Shown here: positions 41,977-49,657 of the stretch, one piece after another
How positions within the stretch are numbered: the first letter of the stretch is position 1
Layout: each line of letters opens with the position of its first letter
Origin: Clostridium sp. AM34-11AC
Lineage (GTDB): Bacteria; Bacillota; Clostridia; Lachnospirales; Lachnospiraceae
Assembly (NCBI RefSeq): GCF_003435375.1
Contig: NZ_QWGL01000001.1
Coordinates: 186,001 to 250,000, forward strand
Reading direction: 5' to 3'
Length of the DNA: 64,000 bases
Made by a program: the position numbers and the translations under genes
Notes under the pieces: generated by a model
Told to the model about the DNA's origin: nothing
Databases searched by the model: none
The model's input: the letters and a program-made list of their open reading frames with translations, nothing else

Positions 41977-43065
41977 ATGATCATGGATCATAAATTAAAA
42001 TTAATGGTGGTGGATGATTCACCCTTGTTCCGCACCTGGCTGATCCATTCTCTCTCTGAGGATGACCGCTTCCAGGTTGTAGGATATGCAGTAAATGCCC
42101 TTGACGCCCAGGAAAAGATCCCGCTGCTGCAGCCGGATATGCTTACCCTGGATATTGAAATGCCGGGAATGTCAGGCATTGATTTTTTAAAGCAGCTGCT
42201 TCCCGTCCACCCTATCCCGGTGATCCTGGTATCTTCCCTGAACCTGAGGGTTTTTGATGCCCTGGAAGCCGGAGCTGTGGATTTTGTACGGAAACCGGAT
42301 GAAACCAATGGACTGTCTAAAGAGATCTTTCTTTCTATGCTCCGTTCCAAACTCATGGTAGCGGCTGCTTCCCACGTACACCTTCCTTCTGCTCCTGCAG
42401 ACCCTCAGGCAGGTGGTATCCGCAAGGTTTCTTCTTTACCTCCTGCCAGAAATACTTTCCTGCAGAAACCAAAGATTCCTCTGGGTGCTTCCCCTGAAAC
42501 CGTGATCGCTATCGGGGCATCTACCGGAGGTACAGAAGCCATTCTCGAGGTAGTAAAGAATTTTCCTGCAGATACTCCCGGAGTTGTGATCACCCAGCAC
42601 ATGCCTGCCGGTTTTACAGCCATGTATGCAGAGCGCTTAAACAGGATCTGCAAAATGGAAGTACGGGAGGCGAAAAACGGGGACCGGATCCGCAAAGGTC
42701 TCATGCTTTTAGCTCCCGGAGGTCTGCAGATGCGTGTGGTACCTCTTGGAAACTCCTATGCAGTCAGTGTACAGGAAGGAGAAAAGGTAAACGGACACAG
42801 ACCTTCCGTGGATGTGCTTTTTGACTCAGTTGCATTACATGTGCGGGAACACGCCATCGGCGTTCTTCTCACAGGAATGGGAGCAGATGGAGCTGCCGGT
42901 CTTTTGCGCATGCGCAAAAACGGCGCCTATACCATCGGACAGGACAAGAACAGCTGTGTTGTCTACGGCATGCCTATGGAGGCACATAAGATTGGCGCTG
43001 TATGCCAGCAGTGTCCTTTAAATACCATTGGTCAGACTGTCCTGGCCCGTGTATCCCTTCGTTAA
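41977..43065 (+). CDS. cheB: Chemotaxis response regulator/methylesterase CheB
   Basis: 362 aa. Receiver domain with Asp13/14 (VVDDSP) and phospho-acceptor Asp59 (LTLDIEMPG). A Pro/Ala-rich linker (about 135-170) leads to the esterase domain with catalytic Ser182 (GASTGGTE), His208 (ITQHMPAGFT) and Asp304 (LTGMGADGA). Removes methyl groups from receptors when phosphorylated by CheA. Start ATG is four bases after AAGGAGG. Confidence 0.96.
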   Translation: MIMDHKLKLMVVDDSPLFRTWLIHSLSEDDRFQVVGYAVNALDAQEKIPLLQPDMLTLDIEMPGMSGIDFLKQLLPVHPIPVILVSSLNLRVFDALEAGAVDFVRKPDETNGLSKEIFLSMLRSKLMVAAASHVHLPSAPADPQAGGIRKVSSLPPARNTFLQKPKIPLGASPETVIAIGASTGGTEAILEVVKNFPADTPGVVITQHMPAGFTAMYAERLNRICKMEVREAKNGDRIRKGLMLLAPGGLQMRVVPLGNSYAVSVQEGEKVNGHRPSVDVLFDSVALHVREHAIGVLLTGMGADGAAGLLRMRKNGAYTIGQDKNSCVVYGMPMEAHKIGAVCQQCPLNTIGQTVLARVSLR

Positions 43066-43089
43066 CGGATAAGAAATAAATGGATAAAA

Positions 43090-44079
43090 ATGAAAGATAG
43101 AACTTTAAAGAATCAAAAAAAACAGATAAATAAAACCTTGAAACAGTTCCAACTTGCGAAAACGATGATCCAGCTTTCCATTACCGGTACAGTTTCGGTG
43201 ATCACTGCCAGCCTGAGCTTTTATTTTTGCCCAGGCTTTTCTTCCCAGATCATAAAAGACGCACGATCCGCTATTTCCTTTGTACAGACTGCCAGTGGCC
43301 AGAAATTTCATGAACTGGAAGACTTTCTTAAAAAGCAGACCCAGCCAGAACCAAAAATCCAAAAACAAACAGAGCTTTCAGAGGATACTTCCAGGACACA
43401 GGGGATCCCAGATACATCTTCTGTGACTGCAAATACATCTCCTGTGATCCTTGGAAAAGCAGAAAACCTGCATATGGAGGCAAAGCCGGGATCAGATGGC
43501 AATTCTTATGATGCTGCCATCCTGGATACCAGTATGGGACCGATGTACTACTATAATCAGGGAGATACCCGCTGGAGCAGTTATCTCTACGGCGGTTCAG
43601 ATCCCATGCAGCAGTATGGATGTGGTCCTACTGCTGCAGCCATGCTCATCTCCAGCTTCACAAATGACGGAGAAGCCATTACCCCGGTAACGATCGCAGA
43701 CTGGTCTTCTGCCAATGGCTATTATGCCCCCCAGAGCGGCTCCTATCACAGTCTGATCCCATCTGTCCTTACTGCATATGGCTTTCAGGTAGAATCTGTA
43801 ACAGACCATTCGCCCCAGAACGCAGCTTCCCTTCTTTCTTCCGGTCATATCCTGGTCGCCCTTATGGGTAAGGGAAGCCTGACGCAAAACGGTCACTTTG
43901 TCCTGATCACAAAGCTCCTTCCTGACGGAAATGTTTCTATCGCAGATCCTAACAGCTTTGCTAACAGCACCTGTGAATGGGAGCTTCCTCTTCTCATGGG
44001 AGAGTTGAAAAAAGTCTATGACAGCGGTGCCCCGCTCTGGGCCGTTTCCATGGCTGCATCAAACTCTTCCCTCTCCTGA
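43090..44079 (+). CDS. Membrane-anchored C39-like cysteine peptidase
   Basis: 329 aa. A single N-terminal membrane segment (about 27-48) and a coiled/Pro-Ser-Thr linker (about 55-145) precede a Peptidase_C39_2 domain: YYYNQGDTRWSSYLYG, the catalytic Cys178 in QQYGCGPTAAAMLIS, His269 in QNGHFVLIT and Asp286 in SIADPNS. It probably acts outside the membrane. Last gene after cheB, 24 bp downstream, so possibly co-expressed with chemotaxis genes. The last 64 bp overlap the convergent glycosyltransferase gene. Substrate unknown. Confidence 0.85.
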   Translation: MKDRTLKNQKKQINKTLKQFQLAKTMIQLSITGTVSVITASLSFYFCPGFSSQIIKDARSAISFVQTASGQKFHELEDFLKKQTQPEPKIQKQTELSEDTSRTQGIPDTSSVTANTSPVILGKAENLHMEAKPGSDGNSYDAAILDTSMGPMYYYNQGDTRWSSYLYGGSDPMQQYGCGPTAAAMLISSFTNDGEAITPVTIADWSSANGYYAPQSGSYHSLIPSVLTAYGFQVESVTDHSPQNAASLLSSGHILVALMGKGSLTQNGHFVLITKLLPDGNVSIADPNSFANSTCEWELPLLMGELKKVYDSGAPLWAVSMAASNSSLS

Positions 44080-45344
44080 GGAAGGAGGATTCCCCTGAAC
44101 ATCCGCTCCAGATCCTTTCTGCCCATTGCCATAGCCACCCGCAGAAGGATCACCTTGTCTTTTATATCAGAATAATCATAAATCTTCCCTAAAAACTGGA
44201 CTACCTCTTCTGCGCTGACATTGCTCTCTGCAAAACAGTTGATCAGAGTCAGCAGCGCATTCATATCTTTGTGGTCAGTATTCAGTACGATCACACAATA
44301 GCGGACCGCTTTCTGGTAATCTCCCAGCTTTCTGCAGCCTTCTCCCAGACACTCATACATCTGGATCAGCATGGAGGTGGTAATGATCCCCCTGTTCACT
44401 GTTCCATAGGTTTCCAGCTTTGCTATAGCCAGTTCATACATCTGTACCGCTTTTTCATATTGCCCCTTTCTCCAGTACCAGTCCCCCATAACACAGTCAA
44501 AATCAGGCTCTTTCGGAAGCTTTTCCACTGCTTCTTTGTAAATAGCTTCCACCTCGGCTTCCGGTGCGTTCAGGCACTGGGAGACCCTTAACAGGTTTGT
44601 ATAGGTATAAGAACTTCGCTGATCATATACCCCCAGTTTTTCCGGCATGGCTGCCACCGCCTTTTTGTATGCATCCCTTGCTTCTTCATTTTTTCCGTCT
44701 GAAGAATAGGTATCTCCCAGATATCCAAGATAATCACAGTTTTCAGGCTCCTGTTTTAAGATCTCCAGGATGATGTTCCGATTCCTTTCAAATTTGGACT
44801 TATCCTTCTTCTCCTGTTCCTGGTAACCGGTATGGAGAAAAGCCAGCTGCTCTGTAGCATCTGTCAGATGCAGTCCGGATCTTCCTTTTCTGACCAGGTG
44901 TTCATGTATTTTTCCTACATAGCGCAGGTCCGGCCGGTTTACAAAAAATCGGATCATGGTTCCGCCGCTTGTAATATGGTTGTTTTCATCCAGATCTACG
45001 ATCCCTGTAAGAAGGCCGTCTACATCATCTCCCACATATTCCAATATCTCCGGTATCTTCTTTGTATCCTCCGGTGTAAAGCTTTCATCTGCATCAAGAA
45101 AGGCGATCCAGTCTCCTTTTGCCTGGTCAATGGCGAAATTTTTGGCAGCAGCAAAATCATTGATCCATGGAAAGAAAAATATCTTTGCCCCCATTTCCCT
45201 GGCAATCTCCACAGTACGGTCACTGCTTCCTGTATCTACTACAATCTGTTCACACATGATATCCTTCCCCCAGGAAAGGGCGCGGCGGATATTTTTTTCT
45301 TCATTTTTCACGATCATACACTGTGATATGGTTTTTTTCATCAT
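44016..45344 (-). CDS. GT2 glycosyltransferase with TPR-like repeats
   Basis: 442 aa. N-terminal GT-A domain: ISQCMIVKNEEKNIRRAL, IVVDTGSSDRTVEIAREMGAKIFFFPWINDFAAAKNFAI and the DxD-type FLDADESF (about 83-90). From about 185 on, helical repeats (DYLGYLGDTYSSDGKNEEARDAYKKAV, DWYWRKGQYEKAVQMYELAI) are TPR-like. This architecture is common next to flagellin genes, where it is proposed to glycosylate flagellin. Start at one of two tandem ATGs after GAAGGT. It lies downstream of flagellin 1, separated by a terminator and a MITE-like insertion. Confidence 0.88.
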   Translation of the reverse strand: MMKKTISQCMIVKNEEKNIRRALSWGKDIMCEQIVVDTGSSDRTVEIAREMGAKIFFFPWINDFAAAKNFAIDQAKGDWIAFLDADESFTPEDTKKIPEILEYVGDDVDGLLTGIVDLDENNHITSGGTMIRFFVNRPDLRYVGKIHEHLVRKGRSGLHLTDATEQLAFLHTGYQEQEKKDKSKFERNRNIILEILKQEPENCDYLGYLGDTYSSDGKNEEARDAYKKAVAAMPEKLGVYDQRSSYTYTNLLRVSQCLNAPEAEVEAIYKEAVEKLPKEPDFDCVMGDWYWRKGQYEKAVQMYELAIAKLETYGTVNRGIITTSMLIQMYECLGEGCRKLGDYQKAVRYCVIVLNTDHKDMNALLTLINCFAESNVSAEEVVQFLGKIYDYSDIKDKVILLRVAMAMGRKDLERMFRGILLPQEREEFDAAMETAQSGAPLS

Positions 45345-45379
45345 CTGTTACCTTCTTTTTAAGTTCTAAAGGACATATT

Positions 45380-45512
45380 GTAACTGTTCAGTAGGTCTGC
45401 GCACTTGCTGCGCTGACCGTAAGAAAACATAGGCTGGAAGGCAAAAATCCCATCAGCGAAGCTGATCTGGAATGGATTTTTGCACGTAACTATGAAGGTA
45501 CTGAATAGTTAC
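45380..45512. mobile_element. MITE-like palindromic element with 8-bp target duplication
   Basis: 133 bp bounded by imperfect terminal repeats GTAACTGTTCAGTA (45380-45393) and TACTGAATAGTTAC (45499-45512). Flanked on both sides by the perfect direct repeat GACATATT (45372-45379 and 45513-45520), as expected for a target-site duplication. Internally it holds nested palindromes: GCAAAAATCC/GGATTTTTGC (45441-45450, 45474-45483) enclosing ATCAGC-GAA-GCTGAT (45452-45466). No ORF. Probably a non-autonomous element mobilised by an 8-bp-duplicating transposase. Confidence 0.75.
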
Positions 45513-45519
45513 GACATAT

Positions 45520-45551
45520 TTAAAAAAAGAGGATCTGCGCAAAGCAGATCC
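45520..45551 (-). terminator. Intrinsic terminator of flagellin 1
   Basis: On the minus strand GGATCTGC-tttgc-GCAGATCC (stem 8 bp, 45531-45551) followed by TCTTTTTTT, 29 bp after the flagellin stop. Strong Rho-independent form. Confidence 0.85.
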
Positions 45552-45579
45552 CCTAAAAGATGCAGAATCAATTTCAAGA

Positions 45580-46404
45580 TTACTGCAGCATGCTTAATAC
45601 ACCCTGAGGCATAGCATTGGACTGGGAAAGCATAGACTGAGCAGCCTGTAAAAGAATGTTGTTCTTTGTATAAGCTGTGATCTCATCTGCCATATCTGTA
45701 TCACGGATACGGCTTTCCGCAGAGGTAATGTTCTCAGAAGTAACCTTCAGGTTGTTTACCGTATGCTCCAGACGGTTCTGGGCAGCACCGAGGCTCGCAC
45801 GGTATTTAGAAACTGCATCAATTGCATTATCTACAGTTTTCATTGACTTGAGTGCGTTCTCTGTAGAATCAACCTTAAGATCATGAACAGTTAATGCTTT
45901 TGCTGTCATAGTCTGCTGAGCAACTGTCATCTGGTTGGTTTTATCTGAAGAAGCACCGATGAAGAATGTCAGGTTCGCACCCTTGTTCGCAGGAGCTAAT
46001 GGTTTCTCACCGTTAAACTCTGTAGTAGAAGCGATACGGGTAATCTCGGCGCTCAGTGCATCAATCTCTGCCTTGATGTTACCTCTTGCAGTTGCGGTAT
46101 AAGTACCATTTGCTGCCTGGGTAGTCAGAGTCTTCATACGCTGAAGCATGGAGTGGGTCTCTGTCATAGCACCTTCTGCTGTCTGGATCAGACCGATCGC
46201 ATCGTTTGCGTTGTTTACAGCCTGGTTTAAACCATTGATCTGGGAACGCATGGTCTCGGAAATAGCCAGACCTGCTGCGTCATCGCCTGCACGGTTGATC
46301 TTGTAACCGGAAGACAGCTTCTCTAAGTTTTTGCTCAGTGCACTCTGGTTGCTACTTAAGTTTCTGTAAGAATTGATCGCTGCAATATTATGCTGAATTA
46401 CCAT
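45580..46404 (-). CDS. fliC: Flagellin 1 (short, D0-D1 only)
   Basis: 274-aa filament subunit. N-terminal MVIQHNIAAINSYRNLSSNQSALSKNLEKLSSGYKINRAGDDAAGLAISE and C-terminal ITSAESRIRDTDMADEI...QSMLSQSNAMPQGVLSMLQ are the conserved D0/D1 coiled coils; the middle (about 140-185) is a short beta segment, so D2/D3 are absent. RBS AAAGGAGG. It has its own sigma-28-like promoter, a ~100-nt leader with several GGA motifs (possible CsrA targets) and a strong terminator, so it is probably monocistronic and highly expressed. FliW and CsrA at 57 kb would control its translation (family knowledge). Confidence 0.97.
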   Translation of the reverse strand: MVIQHNIAAINSYRNLSSNQSALSKNLEKLSSGYKINRAGDDAAGLAISETMRSQINGLNQAVNNANDAIGLIQTAEGAMTETHSMLQRMKTLTTQAANGTYTATARGNIKAEIDALSAEITRIASTTEFNGEKPLAPANKGANLTFFIGASSDKTNQMTVAQQTMTAKALTVHDLKVDSTENALKSMKTVDNAIDAVSKYRASLGAAQNRLEHTVNNLKVTSENITSAESRIRDTDMADEITAYTKNNILLQAAQSMLSQSNAMPQGVLSMLQ

Positions 46405-46514
46405 AATGAATTCCTCCTTTTATAAAAGAAAATATGGCAGTGGACTCCTTTCCTCTGTCTTCTATTGTCCCAAGGGCCCTTTCTGGAACAGCAGAATTTT
46501 CTTTCTATATATAT

Positions 46515-46542
46515 ATATCGTCTTATGTTAAAAAAACATAAG
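46515..46542 (-). promoter_or_regulatory. Sigma-28-like promoter of flagellin 1
   Basis: CTTATGTT (46535-46542), 12 bp, GACGATAT (46515-46522), minus strand. The -35 region is also one arm of a CTTATGTT/AACATAAG palindrome, which may serve as the end of the upstream flagellin 2 transcript. Confidence 0.6.
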
Positions 46543-46568
46543 CCTGTTTTTCATTATTTCTTTCATTT

Positions 46569-47435
46569 TTATTTTAAAAGTTCAAGTATGGTCTGAGGGA
46601 GATTATTTGCATTTGTAAGCATCATATTAGAGGACTGTAGGACGATGTTACTGCTGGTGTATTTCGTGATCTCCTCTGCCATATTGGTATCACGGATCTG
46701 GCTTTCTGCCGCCTGCATGTTTTCACTTGTAACGCTTAAATTATTGTGGGTGTGATCCAGATGCATATAAGCAGCTCCAAAGGATGCCCTGACTTTAGAA
46801 ACAGCCTCTATCGCGTTTTCAATGTATCCCACAGATTTATGTCCCTTTTCTACATCGGAAAAATCTGTCTGATCCAGCTGTAGTTCCCTGCTTCCTATAT
46901 AATAGCGTTCTACATCCAGAACTTCTCCAGCCTGAGCAGAACCGCCGATCTGGAGCGGGATCGTATCGTCCAGCTCTGGCGGCTGCCAAAGCGGTGGATC
47001 TGTATTTGTATTGGCATCTGCCCTGGAAAACAGGGAGATTTCTCCAAATTTAGTGGTAGAACCAATCCTGTCAATCTCCTCAAGGATATGGTCTTTTTCC
47101 ATGTTCAAGGTTTCCCTGTTGGATTGATCATAAGTTCCATTTGCAGATTTTAAAGCCAGAGTCTTCAGTCTCTGGAGCATGGAATGAACCTCCGTCAAAG
47201 CGCCATCTCCTACATTGGTAAGTCCGATGCCGTCATCAATGTTTCTCATCGCCTGGTTCAGGCTGTTGATCCTGCTGCGCATACCTTCCGAGATCGCCAG
47301 TCCAGCTGCATCATCTCCTGCACGGACGATCCGAAAGCCGGAAGACAGCTTTTCAAGGGACTTTTTCAGCTTTCCTGTTTCGATCCCCTGATTTCTGGCA
47401 GCATTTATGGATGCTATGTTATTCTGCACCTGCAT
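46569..47435 (-). CDS. Flagellin 2 (divergent paralogue)
   Basis: 288 aa. Conserved D0/D1 ends (MQVQNNIASINAARN, KLSSGFRIVRAGDDAAGLAISEGMRS; C-terminal SQIRDTNMAEEITKYTSSNIVLQ). The centre differs from flagellin 1: a Pro/Asp-rich insert (about 145-165, DPPLWQPPELDD) and a YIGSRELQLDQ segment. It has its own sigma-28-like promoter with a shorter leader (~50 nt) than flagellin 1. It may be a minor filament component or a differently regulated flagellin; this is inference. Confidence 0.95.
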   Translation of the reverse strand: MQVQNNIASINAARNQGIETGKLKKSLEKLSSGFRIVRAGDDAAGLAISEGMRSRINSLNQAMRNIDDGIGLTNVGDGALTEVHSMLQRLKTLALKSANGTYDQSNRETLNMEKDHILEEIDRIGSTTKFGEISLFSRADANTNTDPPLWQPPELDDTIPLQIGGSAQAGEVLDVERYYIGSRELQLDQTDFSDVEKGHKSVGYIENAIEAVSKVRASFGAAYMHLDHTHNNLSVTSENMQAAESQIRDTNMAEEITKYTSSNIVLQSSNMMLTNANNLPQTILELLK

Positions 47436-47493
47436 GATGTTTCACCTTCCTTTGTATCTTCTATGAATATCATCAAATAACCATTTGTTTTTA

Positions 47494-47521
47494 TTATCGG
47501 CAAAATGCCTCATTTTATTGA
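47494..47521 (-). promoter_or_regulatory. Sigma-28-like promoter of flagellin 2
   Basis: TCAATAAA (47514-47521), 12 bp, GCCGATAA (47494-47501), minus strand, about 59 bp upstream of the start. Perfect -10; its -35 is the least like the others. Confidence 0.65.
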
Positions 47522-47584
47522 TACCAGGGTCAAAAGGCCGAAATTGCGGGAGTGCAAAGCGCACGGCAATCCGGTATCTGTCTG

Positions 47585-48379
47585 TCAGATCAGCGTACCC
47601 GTATCCTTACCCATATTCATCATCATCTGAAGACGGAGGATCTGCACCATATTAGACCAGTCTTCCCCGGAAAGGTTCTCTCCCTTTCCTGCTGCCAGAA
47701 GTGTACCAAGGCTGCCAGTGCCGGACAGATCTGTATTTCCCACAAAGCTGCCTAAAAGACTGCCTGCTGTCAGGCTGCTTCCTGTAAGGCCACTTCCTAT
47801 AAGACTGCTCACTGCTGTACTGCCGGATGTTTTCCCATATGTTCCGGTACTCACCGTACGTCCTGCCAGGATCGTATTGTTTCCCGTATAATCCGCCATG
47901 ATCTTTTTTACATAATTCTGGGTTTCTTTATATGGTGGGATGCCTCCGTATTTGGTCACACTGTTCGGACCTGCGTTATAAGCTGCCAGTGCAAGGCTTA
48001 CGTCTCCTCCGAACCGGTCCAGATTTTGTTTTAAGTATTTTGCCCCTCCAAGGATATTTTGTCTGGCATTGTAAGGATCGCTTACTCCAAGAGAACGGGC
48101 TGTTCCCGGCATCAGCTGCATCACGCCCATAGCCCCTGCTTTGGATACAGCCTTTGGATTAAACCCTGACTCTGCCTTTGCCACCGCCCTGAGAAGTTTA
48201 GAAGGGATCTGATATAAAGCAGAAGCTTCTTCGAAAATAGAATCCATATCTTCTTTTATGGCATTCAGCCCATTTTTCAGTATCCCCTGAAATTCCTGGA
48301 CCGGTGTTGTCTTCTGTGTCTGATCCGCTGCCTGTGCAGCTAACTTTCCCCCATCTCCTGTTATCGGTGCTAAACTCAT
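47585..48379 (-). CDS. Lytic transglycosylase (SLT domain) of flagellar operon
   Basis: 264 aa. SLT domain about 50-165 with catalytic Glu70 in VAKAESGFNP, then AVSKAGAMGVMQLMPGTA, NILGGAKYLKQNL and LALAAYNAGPNSV. Cleaves glycan strands between MurNAc and GlcNAc. No signal peptide is visible, which is common for flagellar-operon SLT proteins that may leave through the flagellar apparatus. The C-terminal 80 residues are Ser/Gly/Thr rich. Follows two cell-wall-binding proteins, so local wall remodelling for the flagellum is likely. Confidence 0.92.
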   Translation of the reverse strand: MSLAPITGDGGKLAAQAADQTQKTTPVQEFQGILKNGLNAIKEDMDSIFEEASALYQIPSKLLRAVAKAESGFNPKAVSKAGAMGVMQLMPGTARSLGVSDPYNARQNILGGAKYLKQNLDRFGGDVSLALAAYNAGPNSVTKYGGIPPYKETQNYVKKIMADYTGNNTILAGRTVSTGTYGKTSGSTAVSSLIGSGLTGSSLTAGSLLGSFVGNTDLSGTGSLGTLLAAGKGENLSGEDWSNMVQILRLQMMMNMGKDTGTLI

Positions 48380-48384
48380 ATTTC

Positions 48385-49644
48385 TTACTCCTTTCGGCCT
48401 GCGCCGTCTGCTCCAAGGTACCAGCCGTCCTGAGAACGGTTTACTGCCATAGATCCATCGTTATTTAAATAATACCAGATATTTTTATCATACAGCCAGC
48501 CGATCTTCATATCCCCATCTGGGTTTAAGTAATACCATGTTCCATTTCCTGTGTTCACCCAGCCGGTCTTCATACTTCCATCAGGGTTTAAGTAATACCA
48601 CTTTCCGTTTCCTGTGTTCACCCAGCCGGTCTTCATATCCCCATCCGGGTTTAAGTAATACCATGTTCCGTTTCCTGTGTTCACCCAGCCAGTCTTCATA
48701 TATCCATTTCCGTCGAAATAATACCATTTTCCACCATACTGGAACCAGCCCCTGGTTCGGTTTCCTTCCGCATTAAAGTAGTACCATATACCTCCCACCA
48801 GCTTCCAGGTATTGACTGCCAGAGTCCCATCCGGCATAACAAAGTTGTCTCCCTTTAGAGAACCTGCTACGCCTGGACCAGTACCGCATGCTGCATGTTC
48901 TTTTTCTTTCTCCTCTTCCGCACTGTCATCTATATCCTGTTCCTGTGATGTAATAAATTCCCCTTCTTTTAAGTATTTTTTCTGTTCTGCCGTAACCGGA
49001 ACCGCTTTTACCTGATAATAGTAGATCTTGTCCGGATCTGTCATGTACTCCTTTAAGCTGACAGAGTTACCTGTAACTGTCATCCGTTTCACCACTTTAT
49101 CATTTCCATATAAAGTCAGGGTATAGCCCGGAGCATAGTCTACCTTCTTCCACACTGCCTTTTCTGAGTCATGTGAGCTCCAGCCTGCTAAAGCTGTGTC
49201 ACCCAGAACAGTGACCGGCGTATAGTTCACTTTTACCTGCATGGTGGTATTATCCAGGGCTTTCGCCGATACAAAATCAGCCCCGGTCACACGGCATTTG
49301 GATCGTCCAAGGGACACAGGGAAATACTTTCCCTGTGCAGCATCCACAGTGATCTCCATCCGTACCTTTTTACCAGGTTTCCAGTTTTCATATTCTGTTT
49401 TGTAATAAATATCCCCAATGGATACCCCTGATCCGCTGATGGTGATCTGGGGCTGTGGTATTTCCTCCGGATCTCCAAAAGTGGTGTTAAATTTAATACT
49501 CATGGTCTCGATGATGCTGCTCTCTGCCCCATAAGCTGTATCCATATGAAAGATTCCCCCTGGCACAGACTGTAAGCTTCCTGTGCTAAGCAGCAGTCCT
49601 GTTCCGGCACAAAGGAGTATTTTTCTGATCATTTTCATTTCCAT
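48385..49644 (-). CDS. Secreted cell-wall-binding repeat protein, operon copy 2
   Basis: 419 aa. Signal peptide (KILLCAGTGLLLSTGSLQSVPGG), an N-terminal beta-rich region (about 40-215) related to that of the neighbouring gene, then eight or so cell-wall-binding/glucan-binding type repeats (GWFQYGGKWYYFDGNGYMKTGW and similar) to the end. Three repeats are near-identical 21-residue units. Such repeats bind choline-containing or other wall glycans. RBS GAGGAATGG. Set in the operon with FliK-like, FlhB-like and SLT proteins. Confidence 0.88.
   Translation of the reverse strand: MEMKMIRKILLCAGTGLLLSTGSLQSVPGGIFHMDTAYGAESSIIETMSIKFNTTFGDPEEIPQPQITISGSGVSIGDIYYKTEYENWKPGKKVRMEITVDAAQGKYFPVSLGRSKCRVTGADFVSAKALDNTTMQVKVNYTPVTVLGDTALAGWSSHDSEKAVWKKVDYAPGYTLTLYGNDKVVKRMTVTGNSVSLKEYMTDPDKIYYYQVKAVPVTAEQKKYLKEGEFITSQEQDIDDSAEEEKEKEHAACGTGPGVAGSLKGDNFVMPDGTLAVNTWKLVGGIWYYFNAEGNRTRGWFQYGGKWYYFDGNGYMKTGWVNTGNGTWYYLNPDGDMKTGWVNTGNGKWYYLNPDGSMKTGWVNTGNGTWYYLNPDGDMKIGWLYDKNIWYYLNNDGSMAVNRSQDGWYLGADGAGRKE
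48500..48705 (-). repeat. 63-bp tandem repeats in cell-wall-binding gene
   Basis: Three to four nearly identical 63-bp units, each encoding MKTGWVNTGNG(T/K)WYYLNPDG(D/S). The low divergence implies recent expansion. Confidence 0.85.
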
Positions 49645-49657
49645 TCCTCACATATCT

